Assembly (NCBI GenBank): GCA_038729425.1
Contig: JAVYSB010000004.1
Coordinates: 62,001-126,000 of the forward strand
DNA from: Thermoplasmataceae archaeon
GTDB lineage: Archaea > Thermoplasmatota > Thermoplasmata > Thermoplasmatales > Thermoplasmataceae
Length of the DNA: 64,000 nt
Direction of reading: 5' to 3'
The notes under the pieces are model-generated. The model made no database searches. It was not told the DNA's origin and saw nothing but the letters and a program-made list of their open reading frames with translations. The translations under genes were made by a program, and so were the position numbers. Below are positions 54,215-63,501 of the stretch, piece by piece (position 1 is the stretch's first letter; the number at the start of each line of letters is the position of its first letter).

Positions 54215-54691
54215 ATGCAGGTAATAGTTGATGGGTGGCAGGCAGGACTTAGGTTTTCGGCAGCCCATTTCATTCCGTCTCATAACAAGTGTTCGAGGTT
54301 ACATGGTCATGACTACGCAATAATGGTAAGAATATGGGGTGACCCGGTTGACGGGATCGTGGTGGATTACGATGAAGTTTACCGGTACGTCATGAGCGCG
54401 ATTGCACCCATGGATCATAAGCTTCTGGTTCCAGCCCTGAGTGACGTCATAGGGCATACATGCAGTGGCGGCATCTGTGAGATCAGCTACGGAAACAAGA
54501 AATTAACTGTCCCTCAGAGTGATGTCTGTATTTGTAATACCGAGTCTTCGTCAAGTGAAGACCTTTCCAATATGATATCTAAGGATCTGGCAGATAAACT
54601 CCGGAAGCTTGGGAACGTAAAGGGCATCGAAATCGGCGTTCAGGAGGGCCCGGGGCAGGGAGCATACTCGGAAGTGATTCTAAACGAGTGA
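54215..54691 (+). CDS. queD: 6-carboxytetrahydropterin synthase-type enzyme QueD
   Basis: 158 residues. Zinc ligands His18 (AAHFIP), His30 and His32 in the motif CSRLHGHDY, with Cys26 in the CxxxHGH arrangement that marks QueD. VQEGPGQGAYSEV near the end carries the conserved Glu. It makes carboxytetrahydropterin on the way to preQ0, the precursor of archaeosine in archaeal tRNA. Its TGA overlaps a GTG that would start queC. QueE is not in the window. Confidence 0.92.
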   Translation: MQVIVDGWQAGLRFSAAHFIPSHNKCSRLHGHDYAIMVRIWGDPVDGIVVDYDEVYRYVMSAIAPMDHKLLVPALSDVIGHTCSGGICEISYGNKKLTVPQSDVCICNTESSSSEDLSNMISKDLADKLRKLGNVKGIEIGVQEGPGQGAYSEVILNE

Positions 54692-55397
54692 GAGAGCTAT
54701 ATCCCTGCTCTCTGGTGGACTGGATTCCAGCACTGTCCTCGCAATTGCCAAAAGAAAGGGTTACGATGTAACGGCATTGAGCTTCAACTATGGTCAGCGG
54801 CATTCCATAGAGATACAGGCTTCAAAGAGGATAGCAGATCATTTTAATGTCAGGCACGTGGTCTTCGAGATGGATTTCAGTAAAATTGGAGGGAGCTCCC
54901 TGACTGCGGATATACCGGTAGAAAAGAGGAAGGTTGAAGAAATTGGGAGAGATATTCCCACTTCCTATGTCCCGGCGAGGAACTCTATTTTCCTTGCAAT
55001 CGCTGCTGCATTTGCTGAAACTGCCGGTGCAGACAGAATCTTCATTGGTGCGAATGCGGTGGATTACTCTGGGTACCCGGACTGCAGGCCAGAATTCTTC
55101 GCAGCGTTTGAAAACGCAATCAATCTTGGGACAAAGGTCGGGAATACGGGAAGGATCAGAATTGACGTCCCGCTGCAGTTCCTGTCAAAATCAGAAATCA
55201 TTTCTATTGGGCACAGTCTTGGGGTTCCCTACGACTTGACCTATTCATGCTACAATGGGGGAGAATTGCCGTGCGGTGAATGTGATTCATGCCTGCTCAG
55301 GCTAAAAGGATTCATGGAAGCCGGGATCCCCGATCCCCTGAAATATGAAAAATATCCAGATTTTTACAAAGAATTTTTAAAAAAAATTAAAGGTTAG
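54688..55397 (+). CDS. queC: 7-cyano-7-deazaguanine synthase QueC, start region out of frame
   Basis: About 235 residues. The PP-loop LLSGGLDSSTVLAIAKRKGY, SFNYGQRHS, TSYVPARNSIFLAIAAAFAE and the zinc cysteines CYNGGELPCGECDSC are all present, so the enzyme body is complete. The frame has no ATG, GTG or TTG before the PP-loop: upstream codons are ACG AGT GAG AGA GCT ATA TCC CTG. GTG 54688, overlapping the queD stop, would give the family-like MRAISLLSGG if one GA unit of gtgagagagct were missing. Either this is a two-base insertion, a sequencing error, or an unusual start (ATA or CTG) is used. The end overlaps mdh by 4 bases. Confidence 0.85.
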
Positions 55398-56368
55398 ATT
55401 TTTCCTTTCAGGATTTCATCTACCTTGCGGCAACTCTCGTTTACGGACTGGACAGTTTTGTTCCAAAGCACTTTCTCCTCATTGTTGAAATCCATATCAT
55501 AGATCTCTTCCACACAGTTCTCACCGATTTTGATGGGGACGCCGATAAATAGGTCCTTCGCGCCATAGTGCTTTGCGTGATCTCCCGTTAGGTACGCTGC
55601 ACACGGGATGACCCTGTTTTTTCCCTTGACAATGGACTCAACCATTGCAACAATCGAAATCCCGGGGGCATAGTAAGCGCTTCCGGTCTTAAGCAGATTA
55701 ACGATTTCACCGCCGCCAAGTCTGGTTCTCTTTACAATTGCGTCTATTTTGTCCTTGGAAAGCAGATTGCTGATTGGGATACCGGCCACGCTGGAGTATC
55801 TGATAAATGGAACCATGTCGTCGCCGTGGCCGCCTATTACAAATGCGTTGACATCCTCCACAGACACTTTGAGTTCTTGTGCCAGGAACGCCTTGAATCT
55901 GGCACTGTCTAGGGATCCACCAAGCCCAATTATCCTGGAAGGAGCTATCCCGGTAATCTTCTGCAGAGCATAGGCTATGATGTCGGCAGGGTTTGTTACT
56001 ACAACAAGTTTGGATCTGGGGGCATATTTCTTTATGTTCTGCCCAACGTCCATCATTATCTCAATATTTTTCTGGAGCAGATCATCACGGCTCATTCCCG
56101 GTTTTCTCGCCAGTCCGGCGGTGATCACAACAACGTCCGATCCTTCAAGATTTTTGTAATTTTCTTTGTTTATAGTCGTATAGCCTGATACCAGACTGTC
56201 CGATTTCCAGTGTGGTCCACCTTCCAGTATGTCCAGTGATTTTCCCTCTGGAACTCCATCCACCACATCAAACAGATAGACATCTCCTATTTCCTTCAGA
56301 GCCAGTATCTGTGCAACCGTGGCGCCAACATTTCCTGCGCCTATTACAGAAATCTTCGGTCTTGCCAT
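55394..56368 (-). CDS. mdh: Malate dehydrogenase, LDH-like type
   Basis: 324 residues from ATG 56368 (MARPKISVIGAGNVGATVAQ); the frame continues to 56464 but the extra residues are unlike the family. NAD loop GAGNVGATVA, cofactor-defining Asp in YLFDVVDGVPEG, substrate Arg in LARKPGMSRDDLL, VTNPADIIAY and catalytic His in VIGGHGDDMVPF. Oxidises malate to oxaloacetate with NAD+. Convergent with queC. Confidence 0.95.
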   Translation of the reverse strand: MARPKISVIGAGNVGATVAQILALKEIGDVYLFDVVDGVPEGKSLDILEGGPHWKSDSLVSGYTTINKENYKNLEGSDVVVITAGLARKPGMSRDDLLQKNIEIMMDVGQNIKKYAPRSKLVVVTNPADIIAYALQKITGIAPSRIIGLGGSLDSARFKAFLAQELKVSVEDVNAFVIGGHGDDMVPFIRYSSVAGIPISNLLSKDKIDAIVKRTRLGGGEIVNLLKTGSAYYAPGISIVAMVESIVKGKNRVIPCAAYLTGDHAKHYGAKDLFIGVPIKIGENCVEEIYDMDFNNEEKVLWNKTVQSVNESCRKVDEILKGKI

Positions 56369-56679
56369 GTAGGATGAAGCGGTTAAGGGTAAAAATACTT
56401 TGAGTATATCAGATTTTATTGGATTTAAATTAAGGCTGTCGAATTTGACCTGGAATAATCTCATAGAGAAAAAAATGTGGCATGGAAAGTTGTGGTGGAA
56501 AGAATGGAAACGACAATCATCCTCCCTTATTCTTTGTCGAAGTTTCGGTTAGATTCATTGAATTTTCCTAGCAATCAATCATTGCCCTCATTATGGGAGA
56601 AAAATCTCTTGATAAAAGGGTATATATCTAACCAATAAATTACGTTCAGGTTTGAATAAGGATAAGACTAAACAAAATC

Positions 56680-56714
56680 CTTATACACGATAAGAATGAT
56701 AGTTAGAAAGGTGA
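56680..56714 (+). promoter_or_regulatory. Promoter and SD of EF-1A-S10
   Basis: aacaaaatcc-ttatacacg provides BRE-like A-rich sequence followed by TATA cttataca (56680-56687), with aaggtga (56708-56714) as SD 4 bases before ATG 56719. The remainder of the gap 56465-56679 is AT-rich and holds no gene. Confidence 0.5.
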
Positions 56715-56718
56715 AGAA

Positions 56719-57993
56719 ATGGCACAGCAGAAACCACACATAAACTTAGTCACAATTGGGCATGTCGATCATGGAAAATCAACACTCGTAGGCAGATTGC
56801 TTTTTGAGCATGGGGAAGTTCCTGCCCATATTATTGATCAGTATAGAAAGGAAGCCACCGAAAAGGGGAAGGCGACGTTTGAGTTCGCATGGGTTATGGA
56901 CAGGCTGAAAGAGGAGAGAGAAAGGGGAGTTACCATTGATCTGAACCATAAAAAGTTCGAGACTGACAAGTACTATTTTACACTGATAGACGCTCCAGGA
57001 CACAGGGACTTTGTTAAGAACATGATTACCGGTACAAGCCAGGCCGATGCCGCAATGCTCGTTGTTTCCAGCAGAGACGGTGAAGGCGTCATGTCCCAGA
57101 CTAGAGAGCATGCTTTCCTTGCGAGAACGCTTGGTGTGCAGCAGCTCATTGTGCTTGCAAACAAGATGGATGTTACTCAGCCGCCATACAGCGAGCAGAG
57201 ATACAAGCAGGTAAAAGCTGACATAGAGAAGCTGCTTGGGTCCATCGGGTTCAAGAATGTTCCTATCATCCCTATTAGCGGTTACAAGGGTGATAATATC
57301 CTGAAGCCTTCAGAGAACCTTAAATGGTACAACGGCCCGACTCTTCTTCAAGCACTGGATTCATTGAAGGTCCCGGAAAAGCCGACCAACAAGCCACTTA
57401 GACTCCCAGTGCAGGATATTTACTCGATCACCGGTATCGGTACTGTACCAGTAGGAAGAATAGAAACTGGAATATTGAAAGTTGGAGACAAGGTCGTTTT
57501 CCAGCCAGCTGATAAACAGGGTGAGGTCAAATCCATTGAAATGCATCATGAGAACATGACGCAGGCAGAACCTGGAGACAACGTTGGTTTTAACGTAAGG
57601 GGAATCGCGAAGAATGATGTTAAGAGGGGAGATGTATGCGGGTCACAGTCCTCGCCACCTACGGTAGTGAAGGGCTTTACAGCACAGATCGTCGTTCTGA
57701 ACCATCCTAGCGTAATTGCAGTTGGGTATAAACCGGTATTCCACGTACACACTTCACAGGTTGCTTGCCGTATTGAGGAAATTGTCAAGACACTTAACCC
57801 TAAGGACGGTACGACCCTGAAGGAGAAACCCGACTTCATAAAGACGGGAGACATCGCAATCGTGAAAATTATTCCGGACAGACCTCTCGTTATTGAGAAG
57901 GTGTCTGAATTCCCGCAACTCGGGAGATTCGCTGTCAGGGACATGGGTCAAACTGTGGCCGCTGGCCAGTGTATAGATGTTGAAGTCAAATAA
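56719..57993 (+). CDS. tuf: Translation elongation factor EF-1A
   Basis: 424 residues. Delivers aminoacyl-tRNA to the ribosome. G1 [16 protein letters not shown] (14-29), G2 region [11 protein letters not shown]3 [13 protein letters not shown]4 NKMD and G5 SGYKGDN are all intact, followed by domains II and III. Strong codon bias and good SD, as for an abundant protein. S10 follows after 10 bases. Confidence 0.98.
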   Translation: MAQQKPHINLVTIGHVDHGKSTLVGRLLFEHGEVPAHIIDQYRKEATEKGKATFEFAWVMDRLKEERERGVTIDLNHKKFETDKYYFTLIDAPGHRDFVKNMITGTSQADAAMLVVSSRDGEGVMSQTREHAFLARTLGVQQLIVLANKMDVTQPPYSEQRYKQVKADIEKLLGSIGFKNVPIIPISGYKGDNILKPSENLKWYNGPTLLQALDSLKVPEKPTNKPLRLPVQDIYSITGIGTVPVGRIETGILKVGDKVVFQPADKQGEVKSIEMHHENMTQAEPGDNVGFNVRGIAKNDVKRGDVCGSQSSPPTVVKGFTAQIVVLNHPSVIAVGYKPVFHVHTSQVACRIEEIVKTLNPKDGTTLKEKPDFIKTGDIAIVKIIPDRPLVIEKVSEFPQLGRFAVRDMGQTVAAGQCIDVEVK

Positions 57994-58003
57994 GGTGAAA
58001 CAG

Positions 58004-58318
58004 TTGGCATCATACAAAGCTAGAATCTCATTGAGCGGAACCGAACATGGAATAGTAGATGTTGTCTGTGACGAGATTAAGGGAATTGCGAAGAGAACTG
58101 GTGTTGAGGTTCATGGACCAGTTCCATTGCCTACAAAGAGACTCGTTGTACCAGTGAGAAAGAGCCCTGATGGGGAAGGTTCTCCCACGTGGGACAGATG
58201 GGAAATGAGGGTACACAAGAGGCTCATCGACGTTGACGCGGACGAAAGAACACTCAGGCAGTTGATGAGGATACCTATTCCCGATGGGGTCCAGATAGAG
58301 ATTCAAATAAAGAGTTAA
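58004..58318 (+). CDS. rps10: Ribosomal protein S10
   Basis: 104 residues from TTG 58004 ([16 protein letters not shown]), preceded by aaggtga with a 5-base spacer. The frame opens earlier at 57977 within tuf, which is not real. [23 protein letters not shown] and [16 protein letters not shown] are family markers. The EF-1A-S10 pair is conserved in archaea. Confidence 0.97.
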   Translation: MASYKARISLSGTEHGIVDVVCDEIKGIAKRTGVEVHGPVPLPTKRLVVPVRKSPDGEGSPTWDRWEMRVHKRLIDVDADERTLRQLMRIPIPDGVQIEIQIKS

Positions 58319-58389
58319 GTTATTTTTAACTTCTCACATCTTATATATTACTCTTTTATTACGTTTTTAACGTTGAATGGTGTTAATTT

Positions 58390-60594
58390 ATGGGTCGAAA
58401 AGAAGACAATATTGCAAAAGCGATGGCTTTAATTGAGAACCCGGATAGAATAAGAAATATTGGGATAGCAGCACACATTGATCATGGAAAGACAACATTA
58501 AGTGACAATCTTATAGCCGGCGCAGGAATGATGAGTGAGGAACTGGCCGGAAAGCAGTTAATGCTTGATTTTGATGAGCAGGAGCAGGCGAGAGGAATTA
58601 CAATTAATGCCGCTACGGCTTCAATGGTTCATGTTTTCAATGGGGAGGATTATTTGATTAACCTTATCGATACTCCTGGTCACGTAGACTTTGGGGGCGA
58701 CGTCACAAGGGCCATGAGGGCCGTGGACGGTGCCATCGTTGTTGTGGACTCTGTGGAGGGTGTTATGCCTCAAACCGAGACTGTTATTAGACAGGCACTG
58801 AGGGAAAGGGTTAAACCCGTCCTGTTTATAAACAAAGTTGATAGACTCATAAACGAACTCAAGCTCAATGCAGAAGAAATGCAGAAGAGGTTTGTCAAAA
58901 TTATTACTGATGTCAACAGACTTCTTAATAAGTATTCAACTGAGAGATTCAAGCAGGCCTGGCAGGTTAATGTTCAGGAAGGAAGAGTTGCTTTCGGGTC
59001 TGCATTCAATAATTGGGCAATTTCCGTTCCAGCCATGGCTAGGACGAAGATAAGTTTCAAGGAGATAGTCGAATATGTAAGAGCTGGAAAGCAGAAGGAA
59101 CTAGCAAAACTGGCCCCGCTCCATCAGATTATACTAAATATGGTTATCAGACATCTTCCAAACCCCCGGGAGGCTCAGGGATACAGGGTTGAGCAGATAT
59201 GGAAAGGAGACCTTGATTCTGAAATCGGTAAGTCGATGGTGACCTGTGATCACACGGGCAAGGTATCCATGATGATAACCAAGATCATAATTGATCCGCA
59301 TGCTGGTGAAATCGCCGTCGGGCGTGTTTTTAGCGGCACAGTCAGGAAAGGCAGCGAACTTTACATCAACGGCGCCGGATCAACAAAGTACAAAGTTCAA
59401 TTACTTTCAATGATGGTGGGGCCGGACCGTATACCAGTGGACGAAATTGCTGCAGGGAACATCGCGGCTGTCGTCGGACTGAAAGGAGCAATTGCGGGTT
59501 CCACTGTTTCGTCCCAGCCTGACATGGATCCATTCGAGCCGATGGTCCATTATTCAGATCCGGTAGTAACGCTGGCCATCGAGGCAAAACATACTCAGGA
59601 TCTACCAAAGTTAATTGAGGTTCTCAGGAATGTGTCAAAGGCCGATCCCTCCATACAGATAGATATTAATCAAGAAACGGGTGAACACCTTATCTCTGGG
59701 ATGGGAGAACTGCACCTTGAGGTTACGATGTACAGGATAAAGAACGACTATAAGGTGGAGGTTGAAACCTCAGAACCCCTTGTAGTTTACAGGGAGACTG
59801 TGGAGAGAAAGGGAGGTCCATTCGAGGGTAAGTCTCCGAACAAGCATAACAGGTTCTATTTCACGGTCGAGCCTCTCGAAGAAGCCGTTATTCAGCTCAT
59901 CAAGGATAATGTGCTTCCACAGGGCACCAAGTTCAAGGACAAGAAAACCATAATCGACCTGTTGCAGAAAGCAGGTTTTTCCAGGGAAGAAGCCAGAGGT
60001 TTAGAAGCTGTGGAAGGATTCAATGTACTCACAGATGTTACCAAGGGTATCCAGTATCTTGATGAGACCTTTGAACTTCTGATCGAGGCGTTCAACGAGG
60101 TCATAAGCAGGGGACCGCTTGCAAATGAAAGGGTAACTGGGATCAAGGCATGTCTGGTTGACGCAAAGCTTCATGAAGATAGCATTCACAGGGGACCAGC
60201 CCAGGTAATCCCTGCGGGTAGAAACTCGCTGAACGGTGCAATGTGCCAGGCTAACCGTATCCTGATGGAGCCGGTGCAGAAAGTCTACATAAACGTTCCA
60301 ATAGAAATTATGGGATCAGTTACCAATGAAATTCAGCAGAGACGCGGCGTGGTAATGGAGATGAATCAGGAAGGGGACGACATGGTTGTTATTGCCAATG
60401 TGCCAGTTGCTGGTATGTTCGGATTTGCCTCAGCCATTCGGAGCGCCACTGGAGGAAAAGTCCTTTGGAACTCTGAAAATGCTGGGTACCAGAGAGTTCC
60501 CATTGAGTTGCAGAAGGAAGTTGTGGCAAAGATCAGGGAAAGAAAGGGTCTGAAACCAGAACCCTATGACGCGAACTACTACTCTCAACTCTAA
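58390..60594 (+). CDS. fusA: Translation elongation factor EF-2
   Basis: 734 residues. Drives ribosome translocation. G1 AAHIDHGKTTLSDNL, G3 DTPGHVDFGGDV and G4 NKVDRL are intact, and all five domains are present. EDSIHRGPAQVIPAGR contains the His modified to diphthamide in archaea and eukaryotes. The ATG follows ggtgttaattt, and cttatatatt (58340-58350) is the likely TATA. A T-rich stretch follows the stop. Confidence 0.98.
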   Translation: MGRKEDNIAKAMALIENPDRIRNIGIAAHIDHGKTTLSDNLIAGAGMMSEELAGKQLMLDFDEQEQARGITINAATASMVHVFNGEDYLINLIDTPGHVDFGGDVTRAMRAVDGAIVVVDSVEGVMPQTETVIRQALRERVKPVLFINKVDRLINELKLNAEEMQKRFVKIITDVNRLLNKYSTERFKQAWQVNVQEGRVAFGSAFNNWAISVPAMARTKISFKEIVEYVRAGKQKELAKLAPLHQIILNMVIRHLPNPREAQGYRVEQIWKGDLDSEIGKSMVTCDHTGKVSMMITKIIIDPHAGEIAVGRVFSGTVRKGSELYINGAGSTKYKVQLLSMMVGPDRIPVDEIAAGNIAAVVGLKGAIAGSTVSSQPDMDPFEPMVHYSDPVVTLAIEAKHTQDLPKLIEVLRNVSKADPSIQIDINQETGEHLISGMGELHLEVTMYRIKNDYKVEVETSEPLVVYRETVERKGGPFEGKSPNKHNRFYFTVEPLEEAVIQLIKDNVLPQGTKFKDKKTIIDLLQKAGFSREEARGLEAVEGFNVLTDVTKGIQYLDETFELLIEAFNEVISRGPLANERVTGIKACLVDAKLHEDSIHRGPAQVIPAGRNSLNGAMCQANRILMEPVQKVYINVPIEIMGSVTNEIQQRRGVVMEMNQEGDDMVVIANVPVAGMFGFASAIRSATGGKVLWNSENAGYQRVPIELQKEVVAKIRERKGLKPEPYDANYYSQL

Positions 60595-60616
60595 ATTTAT
60601 TCAACCACACTGAAAT

Positions 60617-60640
60617 AGTTTTTAGTTTTCTTCTTTTTTA
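60617..60640 (+). terminator. T-rich terminator after EF-2
   Basis: agtttttagttttcttctttttta right after EF-2 on the plus strand, a typical archaeal oligo-T stop. The convergent gene ends at 60718. Confidence 0.45.
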
Positions 60641-60717
60641 TATAATACTTTTAGTTTTCGCCCTAATTTTAGGTAGCGCCAGCATAAAGTGACAGGAATG
60701 AGTTGCACTTTTGGCAT

Positions 60718-61200
60718 TCATTCCGTCTCAACTTTCTTAAGGGTCCTTCCAATAGCCTTAAGAGCACCAATTACGGCTGTCATGCCGGACGCTACCTCTT
60801 CATCTTTCAATAAAGACAGCAGTCTGAACAGCGAAAGTGGCTGGGGGTTCTTTGCTCCATCTACCATGGATTCGCTCACATCCTCGAGATTATAAAGCAA
60901 ACTCTGGAGAGTGTCGGAGGTTGTTTCCCTAGATAGCGCGTATGACAGTCCGCTCAAGGTCCCTACGGTCTTCTTTAGAAGGATTATCAGTTCCTTGGAC
61001 GAAATTATGGAGATCAGTGCCTCAATGTCCCCCGGTGAAAACTCCTCAAGAAACCTATTCATTGCAGAAAGGGTGCCAGGGTCAGTGATCTTCTGCAGAG
61101 TGCCAAGAGCATTTCGAATTAACTTCTTGTTTCCAAGAATCTGCTTCAGATAAGGTTCCAGGTCTATGTCGCTTAAATTTTCAATTTCTTTATCTTCCAT
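60718..61200 (-). CDS. DUF1641 family protein
   Basis: 160 residues from ATG 61200 (MEDKEIENLSDID). GTG 61209 is in frame but is part of the SD gaggtgatt, which sits 3 bases before the ATG. The protein is helical, with the DUF1641 region TVGTLSGLSYALSRETT and repeated Leu-rich helices. In several archaea and bacteria DUF1641 genes accompany sulfide:quinone reductase-like or formate dehydrogenase-like enzymes; here it follows a flavoprotein with 1-10 bases between. May be a membrane-surface partner. Function not established. Confidence 0.82.
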   Translation of the reverse strand: MEDKEIENLSDIDLEPYLKQILGNKKLIRNALGTLQKITDPGTLSAMNRFLEEFSPGDIEALISIISSKELIILLKKTVGTLSGLSYALSRETTSDTLQSLLYNLEDVSESMVDGAKNPQPLSLFRLLSLLKDEEVASGMTAVIGALKAIGRTLKKVETE

Positions 61201-61210
61201 GGTAATCACC

Positions 61211-62338
61211 TCAAAGTACTCCTCTGATTGCGGCCGAGAAGTATGTCTCTGTTGACGTCATATTCACGATATAATCCGTGAAGCTACCGTAAGAGGCTAG
61301 GACTGGTCTGCTGTAATTGGAGAAAACCGTGACAGATCTCTGCTTACCCACCAGGACGGAGGAAACTAATGACCCATCATAACGGGCTTCGTAGTAGGAT
61401 CCGGAGATCCTGTGGGCAATGATCTTTGCAAGGTAGGCTGCCTGGTTAAGAGAAGCGCCAAGGCACTTTGACACTTTGAGATCAGTACATTCGCCTATGG
61501 CGAAGATACTTTCCTGTCCAAGTACATTCAGCCGATCAGGGTCTACAGCAACAAATCCATCCTTTGACGATATTTTGGAGGCAGTCAGAACTTTTTCTGG
61601 TTTAAACGGGGGGGAAAGAATAAGTAAATCATATTTAATAGCCTTTCCGTCCACAGCCTGAAGTTCTTTATTCTTCGAACTAATTCCATTTACCTCGAAA
61701 TCACGATAAATTTCAAATCCCAAGGACTCTAGCTCTTTATCAAAAGCCAATGTGACGGAATCACCGCCCTCTGAAACAAAACTGAATTTTGTATTTGCAA
61801 CAAATCCTCTCTCTGCAGCGAGTTCTCTGAACAGAAAAGCAAATTCATACATCAGGAATTTGTCAATCCTGGTGCCCGGAGAGTTTGCTATCACAACATT
61901 GCCGCCATTGAATTTGTTTATTGTTTCGCGAAGATCAATCGTACCAGCAAGGTCTTGAAAGTTCATAGCTTCACCAACGTAACCTGGAACACCTTCCGGG
62001 AAAGGTCTACCTCCAAGCGCAATCACCAGATAATCAAAATCATACGCCTTGCCGGATTTTACAGATACATTCTTATTGGCAGTGTCAATGGCGACAGCTT
62101 CATCTGAAATATAACTGATCCCGTAGTTAATCAAGAATTTCGTTTTTTTCACGCTTTTCCTGTAGTTTTTCAACCCAAAAACTATCTGTGGGCCATCTTC
62201 CTTGAGAAAGTGATCGGGGGTGTTCCCTATGATTACAATTTCCACTTCTCTCTCATCTGTAAGCATTCTGACTTTGTTAGCCAGTGAGATTCCTGAAGCA
62301 CCGTCACCTATGACTATCAACCTTTTCCTAATAACCAA
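61211..62338 (-). CDS. Sulfide:quinone oxidoreductase-like flavoprotein lacking the redox cysteines
   Basis: 375 residues, two-dinucleotide-binding-domain flavoprotein. FAD loop LIVIGDGASGISLANKV, the LVIALGGRPF strand and FAIGECTDL near residue 297 match the SQR/NDH-2 superfamily. Canonical SQRs have a Cys near residue 160 (in the Pro-rich KCPxAP loop) and another near 350; here those positions read NSPGTRIDK and DGSLVSSVL. The only cysteines are in ECTDLKVSKC. So sulfide oxidation by the usual mechanism is doubtful. The start is TTG 62338, after ggatgat. The C-terminus (MTSTETYFSAAIRGVL) is amphipathic. DUF1641 follows. Confidence 0.82.
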   Translation of the reverse strand: MVIRKRLIVIGDGASGISLANKVRMLTDEREVEIVIIGNTPDHFLKEDGPQIVFGLKNYRKSVKKTKFLINYGISYISDEAVAIDTANKNVSVKSGKAYDFDYLVIALGGRPFPEGVPGYVGEAMNFQDLAGTIDLRETINKFNGGNVVIANSPGTRIDKFLMYEFAFLFRELAAERGFVANTKFSFVSEGGDSVTLAFDKELESLGFEIYRDFEVNGISSKNKELQAVDGKAIKYDLLILSPPFKPEKVLTASKISSKDGFVAVDPDRLNVLGQESIFAIGECTDLKVSKCLGASLNQAAYLAKIIAHRISGSYYEARYDGSLVSSVLVGKQRSVTVFSNYSRPVLASYGSFTDYIVNMTSTETYFSAAIRGVL

Positions 62339-62443
62339 CTGCTATCATCCTCGAGATAATATTACATCTTTCCTAAGATTCTTTTCCTTACAGTATCAAT
62401 TACCCATAATCTGCTTCAATGGTTATGGTGGTAGAAGGATCGA

Positions 62444-62797
62444 CTATCTGAACCCCTTGAATATCAAGTATTCATCAAGAATGTCTTGTAATTCTACCAT
62501 TAGGCTTTCCTTGATACCTTTATTCATTAAATTGCTTTCGGCGATCTTCGCGCTTATCACTATCGCATTGCTGTGTACAGCCATATAAAGATCGTAAAGC
62601 TCAATGTTCAGGGCAGAGTACTTAGTCTGGAGTGAAGAAAGCTCTGCACTGAGGTTTCTGTGGTCATAGTACAGGCTTAACAATTCATTAATATCACTTT
62701 CGTATCTCTCATAATTCTCTAGTATTGCAGTAATTGTACTCATTTCCTCTCCCTTGAAAATTTCTCTCAGAGCAGTAATCTTCGTCTGATCGATCAA
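62444..62797 (-). CDS. Hypothetical helical protein, second of a small operon
   Basis: 117 residues, almost entirely helical: ITAILENYERYESDINELL, NLSAELSSLQTKYSALNIEL and ELQDILDEYLIF suggest coiled-coil pairing. The start follows the stop of the upstream gene immediately (62797/62798). No family recognised. With the preceding protein it may form a heteromeric coiled coil. Confidence 0.65.
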   Translation of the reverse strand: MIDQTKITALREIFKGEEMSTITAILENYERYESDINELLSLYYDHRNLSAELSSLQTKYSALNIELYDLYMAVHSNAIVISAKIAESNLMNKGIKESLMVELQDILDEYLIFKGFR

Positions 62798-63028
62798 TTA
62801 TCCCTTCAGCTCCCTGATAATCTGTTTTGACTTTTCAAGATCTCTAAGAAGTTGTTCTCTTCGGAGGGTGTTATGTTCCACAATCGGCCTCATGTCCGCA
62901 ATATCCCGCAAAATCTCAGATTTAATTGCCTTCAAGTAGGCAATTTCTCTTTGAATTCGCTCTGAGACAGGATCGCTCATGTTTTCATTTGCTAAATCTC
63001 CAAGGGTATTTGTACTTTCTGAAAACAT
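62798..63028 (-). CDS. Small coiled-coil protein, first of a small operon
   Basis: 76 residues, or 60 if translation begins at ATG 62980 (MSDPVSERIQREI). The C-terminal 60 residues are a long charged helix with heptad-like Leu/Ile spacing (IQREIAYLKAIKSEILRDIA, LLRDLEKSKQIIREL). attataatttt on the minus strand near 63060-63070 can serve as promoter and is shared with the divergent gene. Function unknown. Confidence 0.63.
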   Translation of the reverse strand: MFSESTNTLGDLANENMSDPVSERIQREIAYLKAIKSEILRDIADMRPIVEHNTLRREQLLRDLEKSKQIIRELKG

Positions 63029-63098
63029 TAGGGTGTGGTGATCCGTATTCCGGCGGGAAAATTATAATATGTACCGATCTATCATGAGCGAGGTCATT

Positions 63099-63260
63099 AT
63101 GAGCGATATGCTTGCTGAGGTTGAAATCTCAAAGGATGGGGAAGTTTACTATGCAAAGATCACTCTGCCGACAGGAGAGGTCATTACGCTTGAAAACGAA
63201 GATTTTGAGGAGGTTCTTGAACAGGTTGCCAATGATCTTCAGGACCGCTTTAGTACGTAA
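63099..63260 (+). CDS. Small acidic conserved-type protein
   Basis: 53 residues from ATG 63099 (MSDMLAEVEISKDGEVYYAK), with cgaggtcatt before it as SD; the frame opens already at 63069. Beta-rich first half, then an acidic helix DFEEVLEQVANDLQDRF. No family recognised. The TAA stop (63258-63260) directly touches the first base of tRNA-Ser, so both may be on one transcript. Confidence 0.68.
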   Translation: MSDMLAEVEISKDGEVYYAKITLPTGEVITLENEDFEEVLEQVANDLQDRFST

Positions 63261-63341
63261 GCGGGGATGGCCCAGTGGTACGGCGGCAGCCTGCTAAGCT
63301 GTTTCTCTATGAGAGCGAGGGTTCGAATCCCTCTCCCCGCG
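63261..63341 (+). tRNA. tRNA-Ser (anticodon GCT)
   Basis: 81 bases. Acceptor GCGGGGA/TCCCCGC is perfect. The anticodon stem GCAGC/GCTGT with one wobble pair encloses loop CTGCTAA (anticodon GCT). A long variable arm (TCTC/GAGA) and T-stem GAGGG/CCCTC around TTCGAAT complete the class II structure. Discriminator G fits serine. No CCA is encoded. The coding gene upstream ends at the base before it. Genes to its right look like mobile-element remnants. Confidence 0.95.
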
Positions 63342-63501
63342 CGTTGTATTTTTTCAGCGAATCTTTCAGTTTTAATATTAAAACGTCCTTTCTTTATATA
63401 CTCAAACTTATTTCCCACGACCCTGTAATCGAACATCGGAAGCCCTGTAAAGAAGCCACAAGATCAATGCAAAAGCGCCCAAACCGAAAAGAAAAGGTAA
63501 A
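63342..63501. other. Junction between tRNA-Ser and a decayed gene
   Basis: 160 bases. Frames crossing this interval pass through the tRNA gene and have no coding character. attL/attR copies of the tRNA 3' end are not found inside the window; the partner would lie to the right of it. Confidence 0.4.
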
